A stretch of 64,000 nucleotides of DNA from Chlorophyllum brunneum (taxonomy: Eukaryota > Basidiomycota > Agaricomycetes > Agaricales > Agaricaceae): positions 4,588,001-4,652,000 of the forward strand of contig OY756139.1 in NCBI GenBank assembly GCA_963576785.1, read 5' to 3'. The translations under genes were made by a program, and so were the position numbers. Under the pieces are notes generated by a model. That model worked only from the letters and a program-made list of their open reading frames with translations, did no database searches and was not told the origin of the DNA. Positions 26,438-37,453 of the stretch are shown in pieces (position 1 is the first letter of the stretch; each line of letters starts with the position of its first letter).

Positions 26438-28310
26438 TCCTGGTTGTCTTTGTCATCAGGAGTATGGTCAGGTTGTCATGATAATGCATCAGCTAGGCCA
26501 TTCTTTTGGCTGGGTATATGCTTAACCTTCAGTTAAGGTTTGAAGCATTCCATATAGGCTGCCCATTGGACTTGATGTCGATTAAGGGTCTGGGGTTCCT
26601 TGAATCAGGATAAGTTCTTGTGATTGCTCCATACAATCAATTTATGTTTGGCTTCTTCCAAATAGTGGCGCCATTCTTTTAAGGCTCATATGATAGCTAG
26701 CCATTCTTGCTCTGAGCAGTGGTAGTTTCATTCTGTCAAGTTGAATGCTCTGGAGATAAAGACAATTGGGTGCTTTACTCCATTATTGTTGTGTTGGGTG
26801 AGGATGGCTCCTGAGGCATACACAGAAGCATCAGTTTTGATTTTGAAAGGTTTGTCAGGATCTAGCACAATCAAGATAGGCTTTTCCATGAAGTGTTTCT
26901 TCAGATCTTCAAAGGCAATTTGGTGCTCATTGGTCCAATGGAATTTAATATTCTTGGACATAAGAGAGTTTAGCAGTGCAGCATGTTGTGCATAATTCTT
27001 GATGAATCTTCTGTAGAAGTTAAATTTTTGCATATTGCAGGTTGTTTTGGGTATTGGCCAATTCTTGATTCCTTCAAGTTTGGCTGCATCCATTTCAATG
27101 GATGATGGGGAGATTACAGCACCGAGGTACTCGAGGCATTGTTTCTCAAATTCACATTTCTTGGGCTTGAGAAATAGATTGTGTTCACAAAGTAGTTTTA
27201 ATACTTCACAGGTAAGGCATTGGAGTTCTTCTTGCATTTTGGCATGTATGAGAATATCATCCATGTATACAAGGACTCCTTCTTTATCGATCAAAGGGTG
27301 GAATATGTGGTCCATCATGGATTGGAAAGTGGCTGGGGAGTTGCACATCCCAAAGAACATTACAGTTGGCTCATATAGGCCTTTTGGTGTTCTGAATCCA
27401 ACTTTCCATTCATTGCCTTTTCAGATGTGGATATTGTTGTATCTGGTGCATACATCGAGTTTGGTAAACCAATTTGATCCTTTAAGTCTGTCAAGTAGTG
27501 ACAAAATGAGTGGGATCAGGTACACATTCTTGATGGTATGACTATTGAGATATTGATAATCTTGACACAGGTGGAGTTTTCCATCTTTCTTCCCTACAAA
27601 GAAGAAAGGTGAAGCCATAGGTGATTTTGATTGTCAAATATATCCTTTGGCTAAATTCTCTTCAATGAATTTATTGAGTTCATTGGTCTCTTGGGGTGAT
27701 AGTTGATAGGCTGGTCCAGCTTTAGGTTCGAAAGATTCTTTCATCTCAATCTTGTGATCCCATGGTTGGGTAGGTGGGTATTGTGAGGCAGCTTGCTCGC
27801 TGAATATATCGAGGTAGTCATGAAAATTGGCTGGTACAATCTTCAGAGGGTCAGTCTCTCTTTTTTCTCCATATTGCTGGGCAATAAACTGGGAGGCATT
27901 GGCTTTGAAGTTTATTTCTTTGAATGTGGTGGGTTCAAGGTAGATGTGGTTTACTTGTTTGGCTTCGTTTGCACTGTCATCCATCAAGGTGACAAGGCAG
28001 TTGAGCTGGGGGTTGTCGATAAATGGGGTTCTCCATTTCATAGTTTTCCTTGACCAATTGACTTCTGGGTTGAATTGCAATAGCCAGGGCATTCCTAAGA
28101 TTAGGCATGGCATTCCTAGTCCAATGATTCTTGGTTTTAGAATCATTTGTTGTCTGTCTATGGTGAGTCTAAGGACAGCATCATGGGTAGCTTGTCCTTG
28201 TCCATTGGTGGTTCCATCGGCATTAAGGATGGTGACTGGTGTGTCAAGTGGACAGGTTGGTAGGTTCCATTGTTCTGCAAGAGATGGTCAATGCAATTTC
28301 TGGCTGCTCC
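26438..28310 (-). pseudogene. Gypsy-A protease end, RT and RNase H (A2)
   Basis: On the minus strand one frame with TGA breaks. It enters at GAARNC (GGAGCAGCC after the LINE poly(A)), i.e. just after the protease active-site Asp, which is lost. Protease remainder and linker run from 28146 to 27634. [14 protein letters not shown] and [10 protein letters not shown] at about 27358 and 27264. RNase H: KTDASVYASGA near 26837. From about 28003 to 26278 it equals copy A1 (2971-4696) base for base where I compared. It also lies partly in the left arm of the large inverted duplication. Confidence 0.87.
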
Positions 28311-28784
28311 TTTTTTTTTTTTTTTTTTTTTTGAATCAACAATTTATATAGCGGTGCTCGAACGCAGTCCGCATGTACATACATACAAAGGTAGAATATA
28401 CAAAATGTTCAGAGTAGGGAAAGTAAACTAAGTGTAAACTAACCCCTCGAGACTTGACGCCGTCTAGCATGTACACTAGAGAGATGTTTGGTACCTACGT
28501 TGATCAGCAAGAAAGAGGAAAAGAGGAATTCGGAAAGAGAGAGAGTGAGAGAGAGAGAAATTGATAGAAAGAAACTATCTACTTGCAATCACAAGGGGGA
28601 ACAACAAACAGTACTAGCATGTGGGAGGGCATTGGCCCAGACACCATGGGAGGAATGGATTTCAAATGAAGACTATCTATAAAGTAGTAGATGAGCAAGG
28701 AAGGGGGAGATAGAGAAATGACTTTGAAGACCATAACCGGGAGAGCATAAGAAAAAAAAAAAAAAAAAAAAAAAGGAAAAGGAT
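28311..28784 (-). other. LINE L3 3' UTR and poly(A) tail, left copy
   Basis: No gene. On the minus strand: a T tract of about 24 nt just after the ORF2 stop (A run 28751-28774 on the plus strand), GA/CT-rich simple sequence near 28530-28560, then the conserved end AGCACCGCTATATAAATTGT before the 22-nt poly(A). L1 has nearly the same end (59724-59735), suggesting a 3' element recognised by the LINE RT. Confidence 0.8.
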
Positions 28785-31476
28785 TTACGCAGGCGCAGAC
28801 CCAAACCTCCTTTGGACTTGACGATGATGTAACGGGGGTATTGACCCGGCGTGGATATGAGGGCGGTCAGGTTCTGGAGGGAAGCTGAATGCGGTAGGGT
28901 TTCGATGCAAGAAATTGACGAAAGTCTTGATGGTGTCTATGCCAAAGTGATGATCAAGGTTGTTGCAACAATGGAGGATGTGCGATCTGGTCTGTACCAT
29001 TTGACTGTTATAGTGGTGGCATGATAGATCTTCATTAGGGAAGAATCGAAGTCTAAACTCCCTGATCGGGGCATGGCAAAGGATGGCGCGACATGCTCTT
29101 GCGAAGAGCTGAGGCTGGGGGCTGCATTCTCATATCCAGGGACCAGACTTGATGTGCAACGGTAGGGCGGAGGCCCTGTTCACTCGCACCGGGAGGTGGA
29201 GGAAGGAGCTACTGCTGTATTTCTTGAATCCGAACATGGCTTGCCATGTATGGATTGCTCGTTCAGCGGACTTCTTGTGCAGGAAGTCCATGGAGTTAAG
29301 GACTCGGTGATTTCTTCCCCGGTTAGGCCAGGCGACTGTTTGAATCCAATCATGAGTGGCTTTTTGAATACTGTATTTACACTTCGACGGCATGTGGTAA
29401 AAGGAAAGGTGGTGTTGGTCTGACTTGTTGAACCAGCCCAGGAGCGCCTTCGATATGAGAATGGATTGTCGCTGGCAGAAATGTGGTGAGCAATCAAGTA
29501 GGAGCCAGGAGGCTGCGAGGGAGTCCGTGAACATGTGAATGTGTTCAACCTGGTCGTAGTCATTGGTGGCGAGTACTTTGGTGATTCCAAGGTACTGCGC
29601 TACCAGTTCAGTGTCTGTTGACGTAGTTCCTCCAAGCCACTTCATGATAGAGCTCCTGCCATCTAGGTGTTGAATAGTGGCTGCTGCCGTGAACTGGCTG
29701 GCAAGCAGGTTGGGGTTGGGGTGGACTGAGCCGTCCATGCCGATAATGATGGATTTTTCGTCCATCGTCGCATTCATCATAATATCGACCCAAAGTGTCT
29801 TCAAGAGGTGAGGGCTGTCCCGGTTAAATCCTGTAAAAGATACATTAGTAGAGAACTGGTCAAGTAACCTACATCCGGGCCAGAGAGATTTAGAGACAGA
29901 GTTAAAATGTTCTATATACCGAGTCTTGGGGGTGGGGTGCAAAACATCCATCACAGCTCCAAGTGTCTTCTTCCTCTGAATCTCTGTGAAATTCTTGATG
30001 TGAAGCCGGTGGGGGGAAGAATGATACTCTTTTGTCAATCTTGCCAATGCATGTTCATCGTCCAGTGTATGAAGCCTTGACATTTGTCGTTCGGCCAACT
30101 TTCGGAGATGGAGTTTGATGGGCATGAGCCCCGCGAGGGACTCTACACCGCCTGTAGGAGAAGTCCGGAAGGCCCCAGTAATCCAGAGCACCGCACTTCA
30201 TTGCATTTTGTTGAGGATTTCGCAGGTCCCTTTAGTTCATGACCTATCATGAAACCATAGTTGATATCCATATGTCGCCACAGGTACGACACACAAATGG
30301 TATAGTAGTCTCTTGTTGCCGGGGGACAGACCTCTCACAGAGTTCCCTAGCATTTTCATCGCCTTGATCGTGGATATCGCTTTGGCAGAGTAGAATCGAA
30401 CATGTTCCTTGAAGGTTAGGGTCCGATCGAAGTAGAAACCGAGATACCGCCAATGGGCTTTTGGTCTGAGGGGGGTGCGACCTGTGAATGGTGGTGATCC
30501 CAAATCGATGGAGGGATTCGAGTCCTGTCTTGTACATGTGAAGTGAAAGACTTCGGACTTGCCATGTTCAATTTCTAGGCCGAATTCGTTCATGAGCCAC
30601 TCCATTTTGCAGTACATGTGTTGGAGGATCTCGATGTTCCGTTCCAGGGACGGCAACTGTGCGACTAGGGTGCCATCATCAACAAATGAGAGGACATCAA
30701 AGTCCCATCTGTCACAGTGTTCCTCCATATGCACGTCGAAAATGTGAAGGAGGGGGGCGAGATATAGGGCGGAGAGGATGGGGCTAAGGGCAGAACCTTG
30801 ACCTACTCCTACCGCTGCATCAAATTCCGGGGAGGTTTCACTATTCCACCAGTAGGTAGTGCGACGTTCTTTGAGGTAGTTGTTGAAGAATACGGTGACT
30901 TGTGGGGGGAATCCCTGTCGACCCAGTATGTCAATGAGGAGATCGTGGTTAAGGGAGGGGAAGAATTGGGCTACATCGAATGCGAGCACCGATGTTTTCT
31001 TCTTCTTCGTCCAGGCTCCCCGGATGATATGCATCAGAAAGAGACCTGCGTCCTCTGTAGATCATTGGCAGATGGCTCCCAGTTGGTGAGGGTGGAGAAC
31101 TTTGAACTTCACTGCCTCGAATTGGAGTCATTTGGCGAGCATCTTCTCTATTAGTTTGCCCAGCATGTTCAGGAGGACGATTGGTCTGAACGCCTTCGGA
31201 GTAGAGTAGTCGGGTTTGTTGGGCTTGGGGATAATCACTGACGTTGATTTTTTGAAATGCACGGGCCAATATCCGATGTTTAGGCATGTGCTACTGATTT
31301 TGAGGAAGAGATCGGCGCAGGTTTTGTCAGCGACAATCTGTTTGAGATGAGACCAGGAAATATGGTCGGGGCTGGGGGAAGAAGAATTCGAGGTATCCTT
31401 GAGCGAATCCATCATCTCAAGGAGAGAGAAATTCACCCAAGTCCTATTCTCCATTCTGTTTGGTGGAGGAAGTTCA
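28785..31476 (-). pseudogene. LINE L3 ORF2 fragment, left copy: RT, RNase H, zinc motif
   Basis: On the minus strand a single frame from the region before the RT fingers (NRTWVNFSLLEMM) to the natural stop after RRFGSAPA. RT: IIPKPNKPDYSTPKAF, FDVAQFFPSLNHD, GVGQGSALSPILS and FVDDGTLVA (near 30688-30677), all intact. RNase H: GMDGSVHPN, DTELVAQYLGI and MFTDSLAAS, with acidic residues present. The C-terminal Cys/His motif (CHH..., then TRSHILHCC) lies near 29030-28960. About five TGA codons (e.g. near 31128, 30237, 29130) break an otherwise unshifted frame. Confidence 0.9.
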
Positions 31477-32750
31477 TTTCCTCCTCCATTTTAATGCTGC
31501 CTTGTCCTACCACAAATCCTAATATGGGTATCTCCTTCGCATCAAATACACATTTTGATCTTTTGAAGTATAGTTGGTGTTTTGCTATGATATCAAGGAA
31601 TTGTTTTGTCCTGTCTTCAAGTTCCTGTTGTGTAGTCCCGGGGATGACAAAGTCATCCATATAGTTGACAACTGCCCCTTCATGTACCATTTCTTGAAAG
31701 ACCATGTTCATCATTCTTTGGAATGTCGCTGGCAAGTTACTCATCCCAAAGAACATGACTGTTGGTTCGAATAGCCCATTGTTCATTACAAATGCTGCTT
31801 TCCATTCATCGCCTTCTCTTATCCTCATGTTGTTGTATCCCCAGATGATGTTGAGTTTGTTGAAGACTTTTGCATCCTTGAGTTTGTCAATCACTTTGCT
31901 TATGAGCAGGAGTGGTGTTTTGTCTTTGATTGTGTGCTCGTTTAGCTTTTTGTAGTCTTGTACCAGTCATTTGGTTCCATCCTTTTTGGGTATGAAGAAG
32001 CATGGGGTGGCATAGGGGGATTGTGATGGTCAAATTTGTCCTGAGGCGATATTTTCATTGAGGAATTTCTGCAGTTCTTCTTTCTCTGTTAATGTCATTG
32101 GGTAGACCTTGGACTGTAGTACCGGGGGTGCATCTTTTGTCAGGTTTATTTCATGGTCCCATATTGTGTGTTCTGGCAGTTTGTCGAAGTTATTCTTGTT
32201 GAATAGGTGCATATATTGCTGTAGGTATGTCGGTAGATCTTCTGGGTCTGTTTGATCAGTCTTCTTTTCTTCTATGTGTTCCTTTACTATGTGTATTCTT
32301 TCATTGAACTGTATGTTGTTGTGGTGTGTGGTACAATCCTTTGGGAATCTATTGAAGCATATTATATTGTTTGTCCAGTCAATTTCTGGGTTGTGCTTGA
32401 CTAGCCAGTTATGTCCGAGGTATAGGTCTGTGCTCTCCAATTGTGTTACCATTGCTTCAATTTCTTCCATGTGTCTGCCATTGCTTAATACCAGTTGTGC
32501 CATGTCTGTTATCTCTCCCTTTTTATTCTCGGTCCCATCAGCATTGATTACTCATATTGGGGTTTCCAGGGGTTTGGTTGTGATTTGTTCTTCTTCTACT
32601 ATTTTCTGTACTATGCATGTGTGGGTACATCCCGAATCTACCAGCATGGTGATTTGTTTGGGTCCTTTCTTTGTTCTGATTGTTGAGTCAAGGAGAAGTT
32701 TGCATGTCAAGTTCCATTTCTGTGGGATCACATATCATCTGTTGTGAAGT
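31477..32750 (-). pseudogene. Gypsy-B protease and partial RT (B4)
   Basis: On the minus strand: protease core MLVDSGCTHTC near 32650, where the codon that is TGA in B1/B2 is AAA (Lys); then LGHNWLVKHNPEIDW, the RT start, a TGA after ENIASGQI near 32030, FFGMSNLPATFQ and YMDDFVIPG near 31650, ending at GQGSIKMEEE. There the frame runs into LINE sequence. The part from 32464 down is the duplicated arm. Confidence 0.87.
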
Positions 32751-32790
32751 AAAACAGGAACTCTAGGTTTATTGGCTTGTAGGTTTGCAC

Positions 32791-33927
32791 CTACTCAGAG
32801 CCTTTGGCAAAATCCTCCTTTGCCTCTTCTTCTTGCTCAGTTTCCTTGGTAATCTCCCTGATGTGTGCTTTTTTTGGTGCTTTACAATTCTTTGAGATGT
32901 GGCCTTGTTTGCCACAATTATAGCACATTATCTTGGTGTATGTGACCTTTGTTTTCTTGTGGCAATATTTGGCAATATGTCTGTATAGGTTGCAGTTGAG
33001 ACACCTTGGTTTACCATTCTGATTGGTATTGGCCCTTTGTCTCCCCACCTCCATTGGCTGTCCTCCACCTCTATATGTGACTCCTGTGTTTGTTTTGACA
33101 TCTCCTTGGTTGATGTCTGTGGTTTTGTATCCTTGTCCTACTGCAAGGATTGTGTTTCTCCATTTACTGTATGTGTCTGGAATTGAGGCTGCCGGATAGC
33201 CTACAATGGTTTGAATAATGTCTGCTCTGGTGTGTTGTTTGAGGAGGAATATGGCATGCACATTGTCTGTTTCTGCTTGGGTCTTCAATGCTTTGAACTC
33301 TATTAAGAAGTCCATGGTGTTCCTTTTTCCCTGTTTGAACAACTCAATTTCCCCTTCTGCTATAGCTTTCCTATTCCCCAAGGTGAAGGTGGTGACCATC
33401 TCCTTTGCGAAGTCATCAAATGCCGGTGTTTTCTTGTCTTGAATTGTTTGTAACTTGGCATTGGCGTAAGGACCTGCTAGTCCTCCTTTCATCCATGCTA
33501 ACACTCCAATTATCCTCTGTTTGTTATCTTTGATTTTGTTGAAGAGTGTCCATAAGGACATTGCTCTCCACCAATCGTCAAACTTGGTTTTATCTCCATT
33601 GAAGTATCCTGGTTCCAGTGCTAGGTTCTTTGGGAAGTTGATTTCATTGGCCATTTCTAATTCTGTCTCGGGTTCACTGTGATCATTCTCATGGGTCTCA
33701 GCGACTTCTATGTCGGATGTGGTTTTGGCAATTTCTGTATTGTATAGGGTCTCGAAAAGAGCTGTGTCTTTGTCTATGCTGTGGTCGGATTTCTGCCATT
33801 TAAGGCCTTCAGGGATATCTGGTTCTGTTCGTCGTTTGGATCCAGTGGTTACAGGTGATCCCTGGATATCTGTTGGTCTCGGAGCTCTTGGTCTTCTTGG
33901 TGTTCTCAATGAGCTACCGCTGCTCAT
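32791..33927 (-). pseudogene. gag: Gypsy-B Gag (B4), full-length open frame of 378 aa
   Basis: The frame is open from ATG (33927) to stop (32791), so Gag itself could still be made, although the element is truncated. It has only one ALFET unit in the acidic N-terminus, against two in B1/B2 and two or more in B3. The capsid region (PGYFNGDKTKFDDWWRAMSL) and two zinc knuckles (CLNCNLYRHIAKYC, CYNCGKQGHISKNC) are present. It is about 45 residues shorter than B1 Gag because of the missing unit. I list it as a pseudogene because the copy lacks a 3' half. Confidence 0.82.
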
Positions 33928-34020
33928 ATACTGTTGTCCTGGTCAGAGGCTATTATTCCAAGCCTAGCTACAAATAGTGGCACCTTTCTTGCAAGGTGAG
34001 TCGAACGACACTTTACCAAA

Positions 34021-34321
34021 TGTTACGACCTTAGTCTACAACTCAGGTAGCAAGTCTTTGGATAAAGACAAGGAAGTAGAGAAAGAGTAAGGGATGATAC
34101 AATTGGTAAAGTATAAGGAATACATCAAGTATTACTACACTTTATATACTAGTGGTGAGTGCTAATAATAAGGGAACGGAGTAACAGAGTCATAAGGACG
34201 AATAGAATGAGTCAGGAAGAGAACAGTCTTAAGGGATGAAACAAGGGGGTGAAGCAGTTACATTAGAATGAGTACAACGGGTGCATGATAAGAATGCACT
34301 GTCTATCTATAGTTCATAACA
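34021..34321 (-). repeat. Gypsy-B B4 5' LTR (301 bp)
   Basis: On the minus strand TGTTATGAAC (34321) to GGTCGTAACA (34021), followed by the PBS. The TATA box and predicted RNA start are visible near 34145 and 34115; the start 12-mer has one C-to-T change, so self-pairing with the PBS is weakened. Confidence 0.92.
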
Positions 34322-34322
34322 G

Positions 34323-34783
34323 CAACCAGCTCCCTCCAGGAATGATGCTGGGCAACTGGCCTATGTGATGGATTCTGTCAACTTTGGCTTTGCCAAGATG
34401 ATGACTGAACCAAAGAAGAGTACCTGCAGCCTCGTTACTGAGGTGCAGTCCTCTGCCCCTCTCCCTTCTTCCCTCCTCTTGCAGATGACAAATCCTGCTG
34501 AGAAAAAGACTCAAGATCCCTGGCACTGCCCGTCTCCATATGCGGCTGCCAAGGCAAAAGCCTTGGATCTTTATGAGAAATACATGGGAAACACTTCCCT
34601 CCTCCAACTGGCCTCTCCTCTGATGGCTGCCTCCATTATAGAGGTTAATGAATTATTTGGTGCCACTCTGGCAGCCAAACTGGTTGTGAGCATTCCAGCT
34701 CCAACTGCCATTAAGATGGACGAGGATGCAGTGTTGATGGGATCTGAGGATGAGAACTACTCAGATGAAGCAATGGCAGGTAA
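34323..34783 (+). pseudogene. Copia gag-region fragment
   Basis: An open frame of about 154 codons without stop between the B4 LTR and the solo LTR. Its frame continues exactly into 35905 onward after removal of the LTR and one GGTAA. Composition is Ser/Ala/Glu rich (PYAAAKAKALDLYEKYMG, SASEDE-like acidic end). I do not see a zinc knuckle. The gag-like role is inferred from its position upstream of the protease. By chance it is fused in frame to the LTR-encoded ORF that follows. Confidence 0.6.
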
Positions 34784-35899
34784 TGTTATGTCCAAACCTC
34801 AAACCTACATCAGAGGTTATGACAAGTTTCCAGAAGCAATACCACTCATCCCACCACCACGATCCAATGATGCCATTATCAATTCTCTACTTTGACTAGC
34901 CTGGAAATATGCACCATACTTACATGTATGTGACACTGATGGACTCTACTTATGCACCATCGAGAACAACCTCTACAGTGCCTGGAATAATGGTTGGAAA
35001 GCATGACCAACTACCGAAGAAACTATGCAGTACATCCACCCCTACATGTACACTTGTGGTCCAGCACTTGAAGTGCTTATTCACCAACAAATCACTGATG
35101 GAATCTATTGCATAGAAATGTGACCTAGAGACTTACCACCAGACGACGAACCTGCTGTATCCAGTAGTGACAGCAATGATCTCCCCATCCACTATTGTGA
35201 TCTACTTGAGCTTTTGTCAAGTTGCCCAAGTCTTATCTCTCCGAAGAACCAATTGCATCTATGTCATTCCTATCTTCCGACTCTGATCATCCTATGGATG
35301 CAGTTCTTCCATCACCACCATCGTCATCATTGCCCTCTACCACTTTGTCCTGCATGTCTTGTGACTGCAGCTGTTCCAATGAATCTCCATCATTGTCATC
35401 TGAGATTTCTGAGGATGAGTAAGCACTCATCCATTTCACCTTCATCAGTTTCACTTCGCTCTATGTTTAGCTGTTTCATCTTTATCAGTTTCATGTTTAT
35501 CTTTAGTAGTGTTTCACCTTGAGTTTTATATCTATCAGTTTCAGTCTCATTATCTATACTCCATAGTATTTATAGAAAAGAAGTAGTTAGTATAAATAGC
35601 TGACTGTATTAGGAAGTCAAAGCTTAAGCTTTGATCTTCTACAGGGATAGCCTTCTTGATTGCCCAAGAAGAGTTTCCATTGACAGTTGCTGTCAATCAA
35701 TAGAAGATTGCTTAACTGCTTATTCTCTACTTGCTCTCATCACTTAGAGCTATGAGATAAATGGGATTCCCATTTCTTGGTTGAGTAATGACAGTTTGAT
35801 AACATTTGCTTATCTGGTTACTAGGCTGAGATAGGTATTAAGGCCATACCCTAGAGGTCACATCCTCTTTGATTGCCCTTAGTAGCCAAATCCGTAATA
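34784..35899 (+). mobile_element. Solo LTR of Gypsy-A (1116 bp) in the Copia element
   Basis: TGTTATG...CGTAATA with a clean 5-bp target duplication GGTAA (34779-34783 and 35900-35904). The 3' end has decayed from CATAACA. About 20 bp shorter than other LTR-A copies, through small deletions including one near 35520-35550. TATA box, 18-bp palindrome and hairpin are present (35595-35702). Confidence 0.93.
34788..35422 (+). pseudogene. LTR-encoded ORF3 C-terminus, frameshifted copy
   Basis: Same LTR ORF as at 1487-2122 but 635 nt long, so one indel shifts the frame between about 34900 and 35220. TGA and other stops follow LRLAWKY-equivalent sequence. The Ser/Asp-rich end (35222-35422) is open. 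The first ~36 codons (MSKPQTYIRGYDKFPEAIPL) continue the Copia frame in front. Confidence 0.65.
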
Positions 35900-37056
35900 G
35901 GTAAGCCAAATCTTGCTAGCTCTTCACACAAATCTGAAGATCACCACAGGAGTATCATATGCATTGCTGATGTCCAAGGAGACTCTTGACTGGGTGCATG
36001 GAGTGCAACCTCAGCTGATGTAGATTCTTGGATAAATAGCTGGACTACCTATGTACACAATTATGCATGATTATGTAAAGCTTCAGAAATAAAAATTTCT
36101 TCTCTGTTTTCAAGAGTGAAGAATATGTGTGAAATAACACATAGCTACAATAGCACATGTGGATGTGCAATGAACAGGCGACCCCATAAAACAAGCAATA
36201 AATGGCTTTTGGACTCCAGTACCTCTCTCAACATTACTCCAAACAAGAGGGATCTTGTTGATATTGTTGAAGGTTTTTTCGGATCAGTGTCAATCACAGA
36301 TGGATCCACACTTTCTATTGGATCTTATAGCACTGTCTATCTAGAGACAGAAGTAAAACTTGAGTCCAACAAAGTTCAGTGGCAGACTCTATGCCTTTAC
36401 CCAGTATATCACATACTAAAGTTAGATATGAGACTTCTCTCAACTGGATCCATCACAGATAAAACTGGTCTGATTGCAGAAACATCCAATGGAAAGACCA
36501 TTATTCATGATGTTTGTGGTAAGCCATTCCTGAGTGGACAATGTTGCTAGAGTGCTTCTTCGAACCAAGTTCACTTTGTGAACATATGCATCTTGTGTGA
36601 TGGAGATCTTTGATTCTTCTTGGCATTGATTAACAAAAATACATGGAATCTGTCCTGGTACTTCCACTGAAGGAACAGAAGTTTTTCCCTGGTTGCATGC
36701 TTGGAAAGCTGCTGAACAAGGTCTACCATGAGAACATATCTTGCATATCCAAGATCCCTGAATTGATCCATTTGGATCTTCAGGAACTCTCCATTGTTTC
36801 TTATCACAAGTTCAAATGGGTTATGACATTCCTTGATGACTACTCTTCCTCTGTGCACATTTCCTTTTTGCACAATAAATCAGACACTACATATGCCTTC
36901 AAGGCATATGCTGAATTGGTGATGAACCAAACAGGCAAACACATTAAGTGGGTGTGCTCTGATAATGGAGGAGAATATATGTCTCAGGAACTCAAGGACT
37001 ACTTCGCTGAGAAAGGAATTCTTCACAAAACAAGTGTGCCACACATTCATCAACAA
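35900..37056 (+). pseudogene. Copia protease and integrase N-terminal half
   Basis: The frame continues from the gag fragment with two TGA codons, then KWLLDSSTSLNITPNKRDLV near 36197, the Copia protease active site with DSS in place of DSG. The GAG-pre-integrase-like region ends at a TAG at 36548. A frameshift leads to the integrase: CMLGKL, HLDLQELSIVSYHKFKW (first Asp), FLDDYSS, then CSDNGGEYMSQELKDYF (second Asp) and VPHIHQQ, where Gypsy-B B3 is inserted. Confidence 0.82.
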
Positions 37057-37360
37057 TGTTATGAACTATAGATCAACAGTCCATTCCTATCATGCGCCCA
37101 TTGTACTTGTTGGCCCTATGTATCCATCTCACCCCTGTTTCACTTCTTAAGGCTGTACTTTTACTGACTCATTCTACTCATCCTCTATGACTCCTTTACT
37201 CTGTTCCTTTATTCTTAGAGCTCACCACTAGTATATAAAGTGTAGTAATACTTGATGTATTCCTTACACTTTACCAATTGTATTATCCCTTCCTCTTTTC
37301 TCTACCTTCTTGTCTTTATCCAAAGACTTGCTACCTGAGTCATAGACTCAGGTCGTAACA
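37057..37360 (+). repeat. Gypsy-B B3 5' LTR (304 bp)
   Basis: TGTTATGAAC...GGTCGTAACA. TATA box near 37230-37238, start 12-mer ACACTTTACCAA near 37266, and its matching PBS directly after the LTR (37362-37373), so self-priming potential is retained. Confidence 0.93.
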
Positions 37361-37453
37361 TTTGGTAAAGTGTCATTCGACTCACCTTGCAAGAGAGGTG
37401 CCACTGTTTGTAGCTAGGCTTGGAATAATAGCCTCTGACCAGGACAACAGTAT

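Larger units (their letters stand above)
15941..28310 (-). mobile_element. Gypsy-A copy A2 (minus strand), split by Gypsy-B B2
   Basis: On the minus strand it runs from protease (28310) through RT, RNase H and integrase to 25356, then, after the B2 insertion, from 18859 through chromodomain and ORF3 to the 3' LTR at 17077-15941. The 5' end (5' LTR, gag, start of protease) is missing and replaced by the poly(A) end of LINE L3. It is the only copy here that shows the full 3' half of the family, including the chromodomain and ORF3. Many TGA stops. The 3' flank is LINE L2 (GATAC). Confidence 0.92.
28311..31476 (-). mobile_element. LINE L3, left copy (5'-truncated)
   Basis: On the minus strand from mid ORF2 (31476) to a 22-nt poly(A) tail (T run 28311-28332), joined to Gypsy-A protease. 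The 5' side abuts Gypsy-B RT without homology beyond a few purines. It holds RT, RNase H, the C-terminal zinc motif and the 3' UTR. It is less decayed than L1 and L2: one frame with TGA stops only. Its mirror copy is 40004-43169. Confidence 0.92.
26711..32464 (-). repeat. Left arm of a ~5.75-kb inverted duplication
   Basis: Inverse complement of 39016-44769 with no indel: paired coordinates always sum to 71480. It covers the Gypsy-A RT/protease, all of LINE L3, and a piece of Gypsy-B pol. I saw only about five substitutions, at 28432, near 26976 and near 26760-26770. Outside it the two sides diverge: above 32464 the Gypsy-B copies B4 and B3 differ at many sites, and below 26711 A2 continues normally while the right side jumps to Gypsy-B. 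Confidence 0.9.
31477..34321 (-). mobile_element. Gypsy-B copy B4 (minus strand), 5' half only
   Basis: 5' LTR (34321-34021), PBS, gag and pol up to the RT, where it is cut and joined to LINE L3. The sequence next to the 5' LTR is Copia coding DNA beginning GCAAC; the matching target duplication on the other side is missing because the 3' half is absent. It belongs to the older, CpG-poor Gypsy-B subfamily together with B3. Confidence 0.9.

Noticed and set aside
28527..28563. GA-rich repeat stretch as a CRISPR-like or regulatory array
   Set aside because: It is simple sequence in a LINE 3' UTR without spacers; its mirror at 42917-42953 is part of the duplicated arm.
34323..34783. Open Ser/Ala-rich frame as a host gene exon
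   Set aside because: Once the solo LTR is removed it reads directly into a Copia protease, so it is the Copia gag region.
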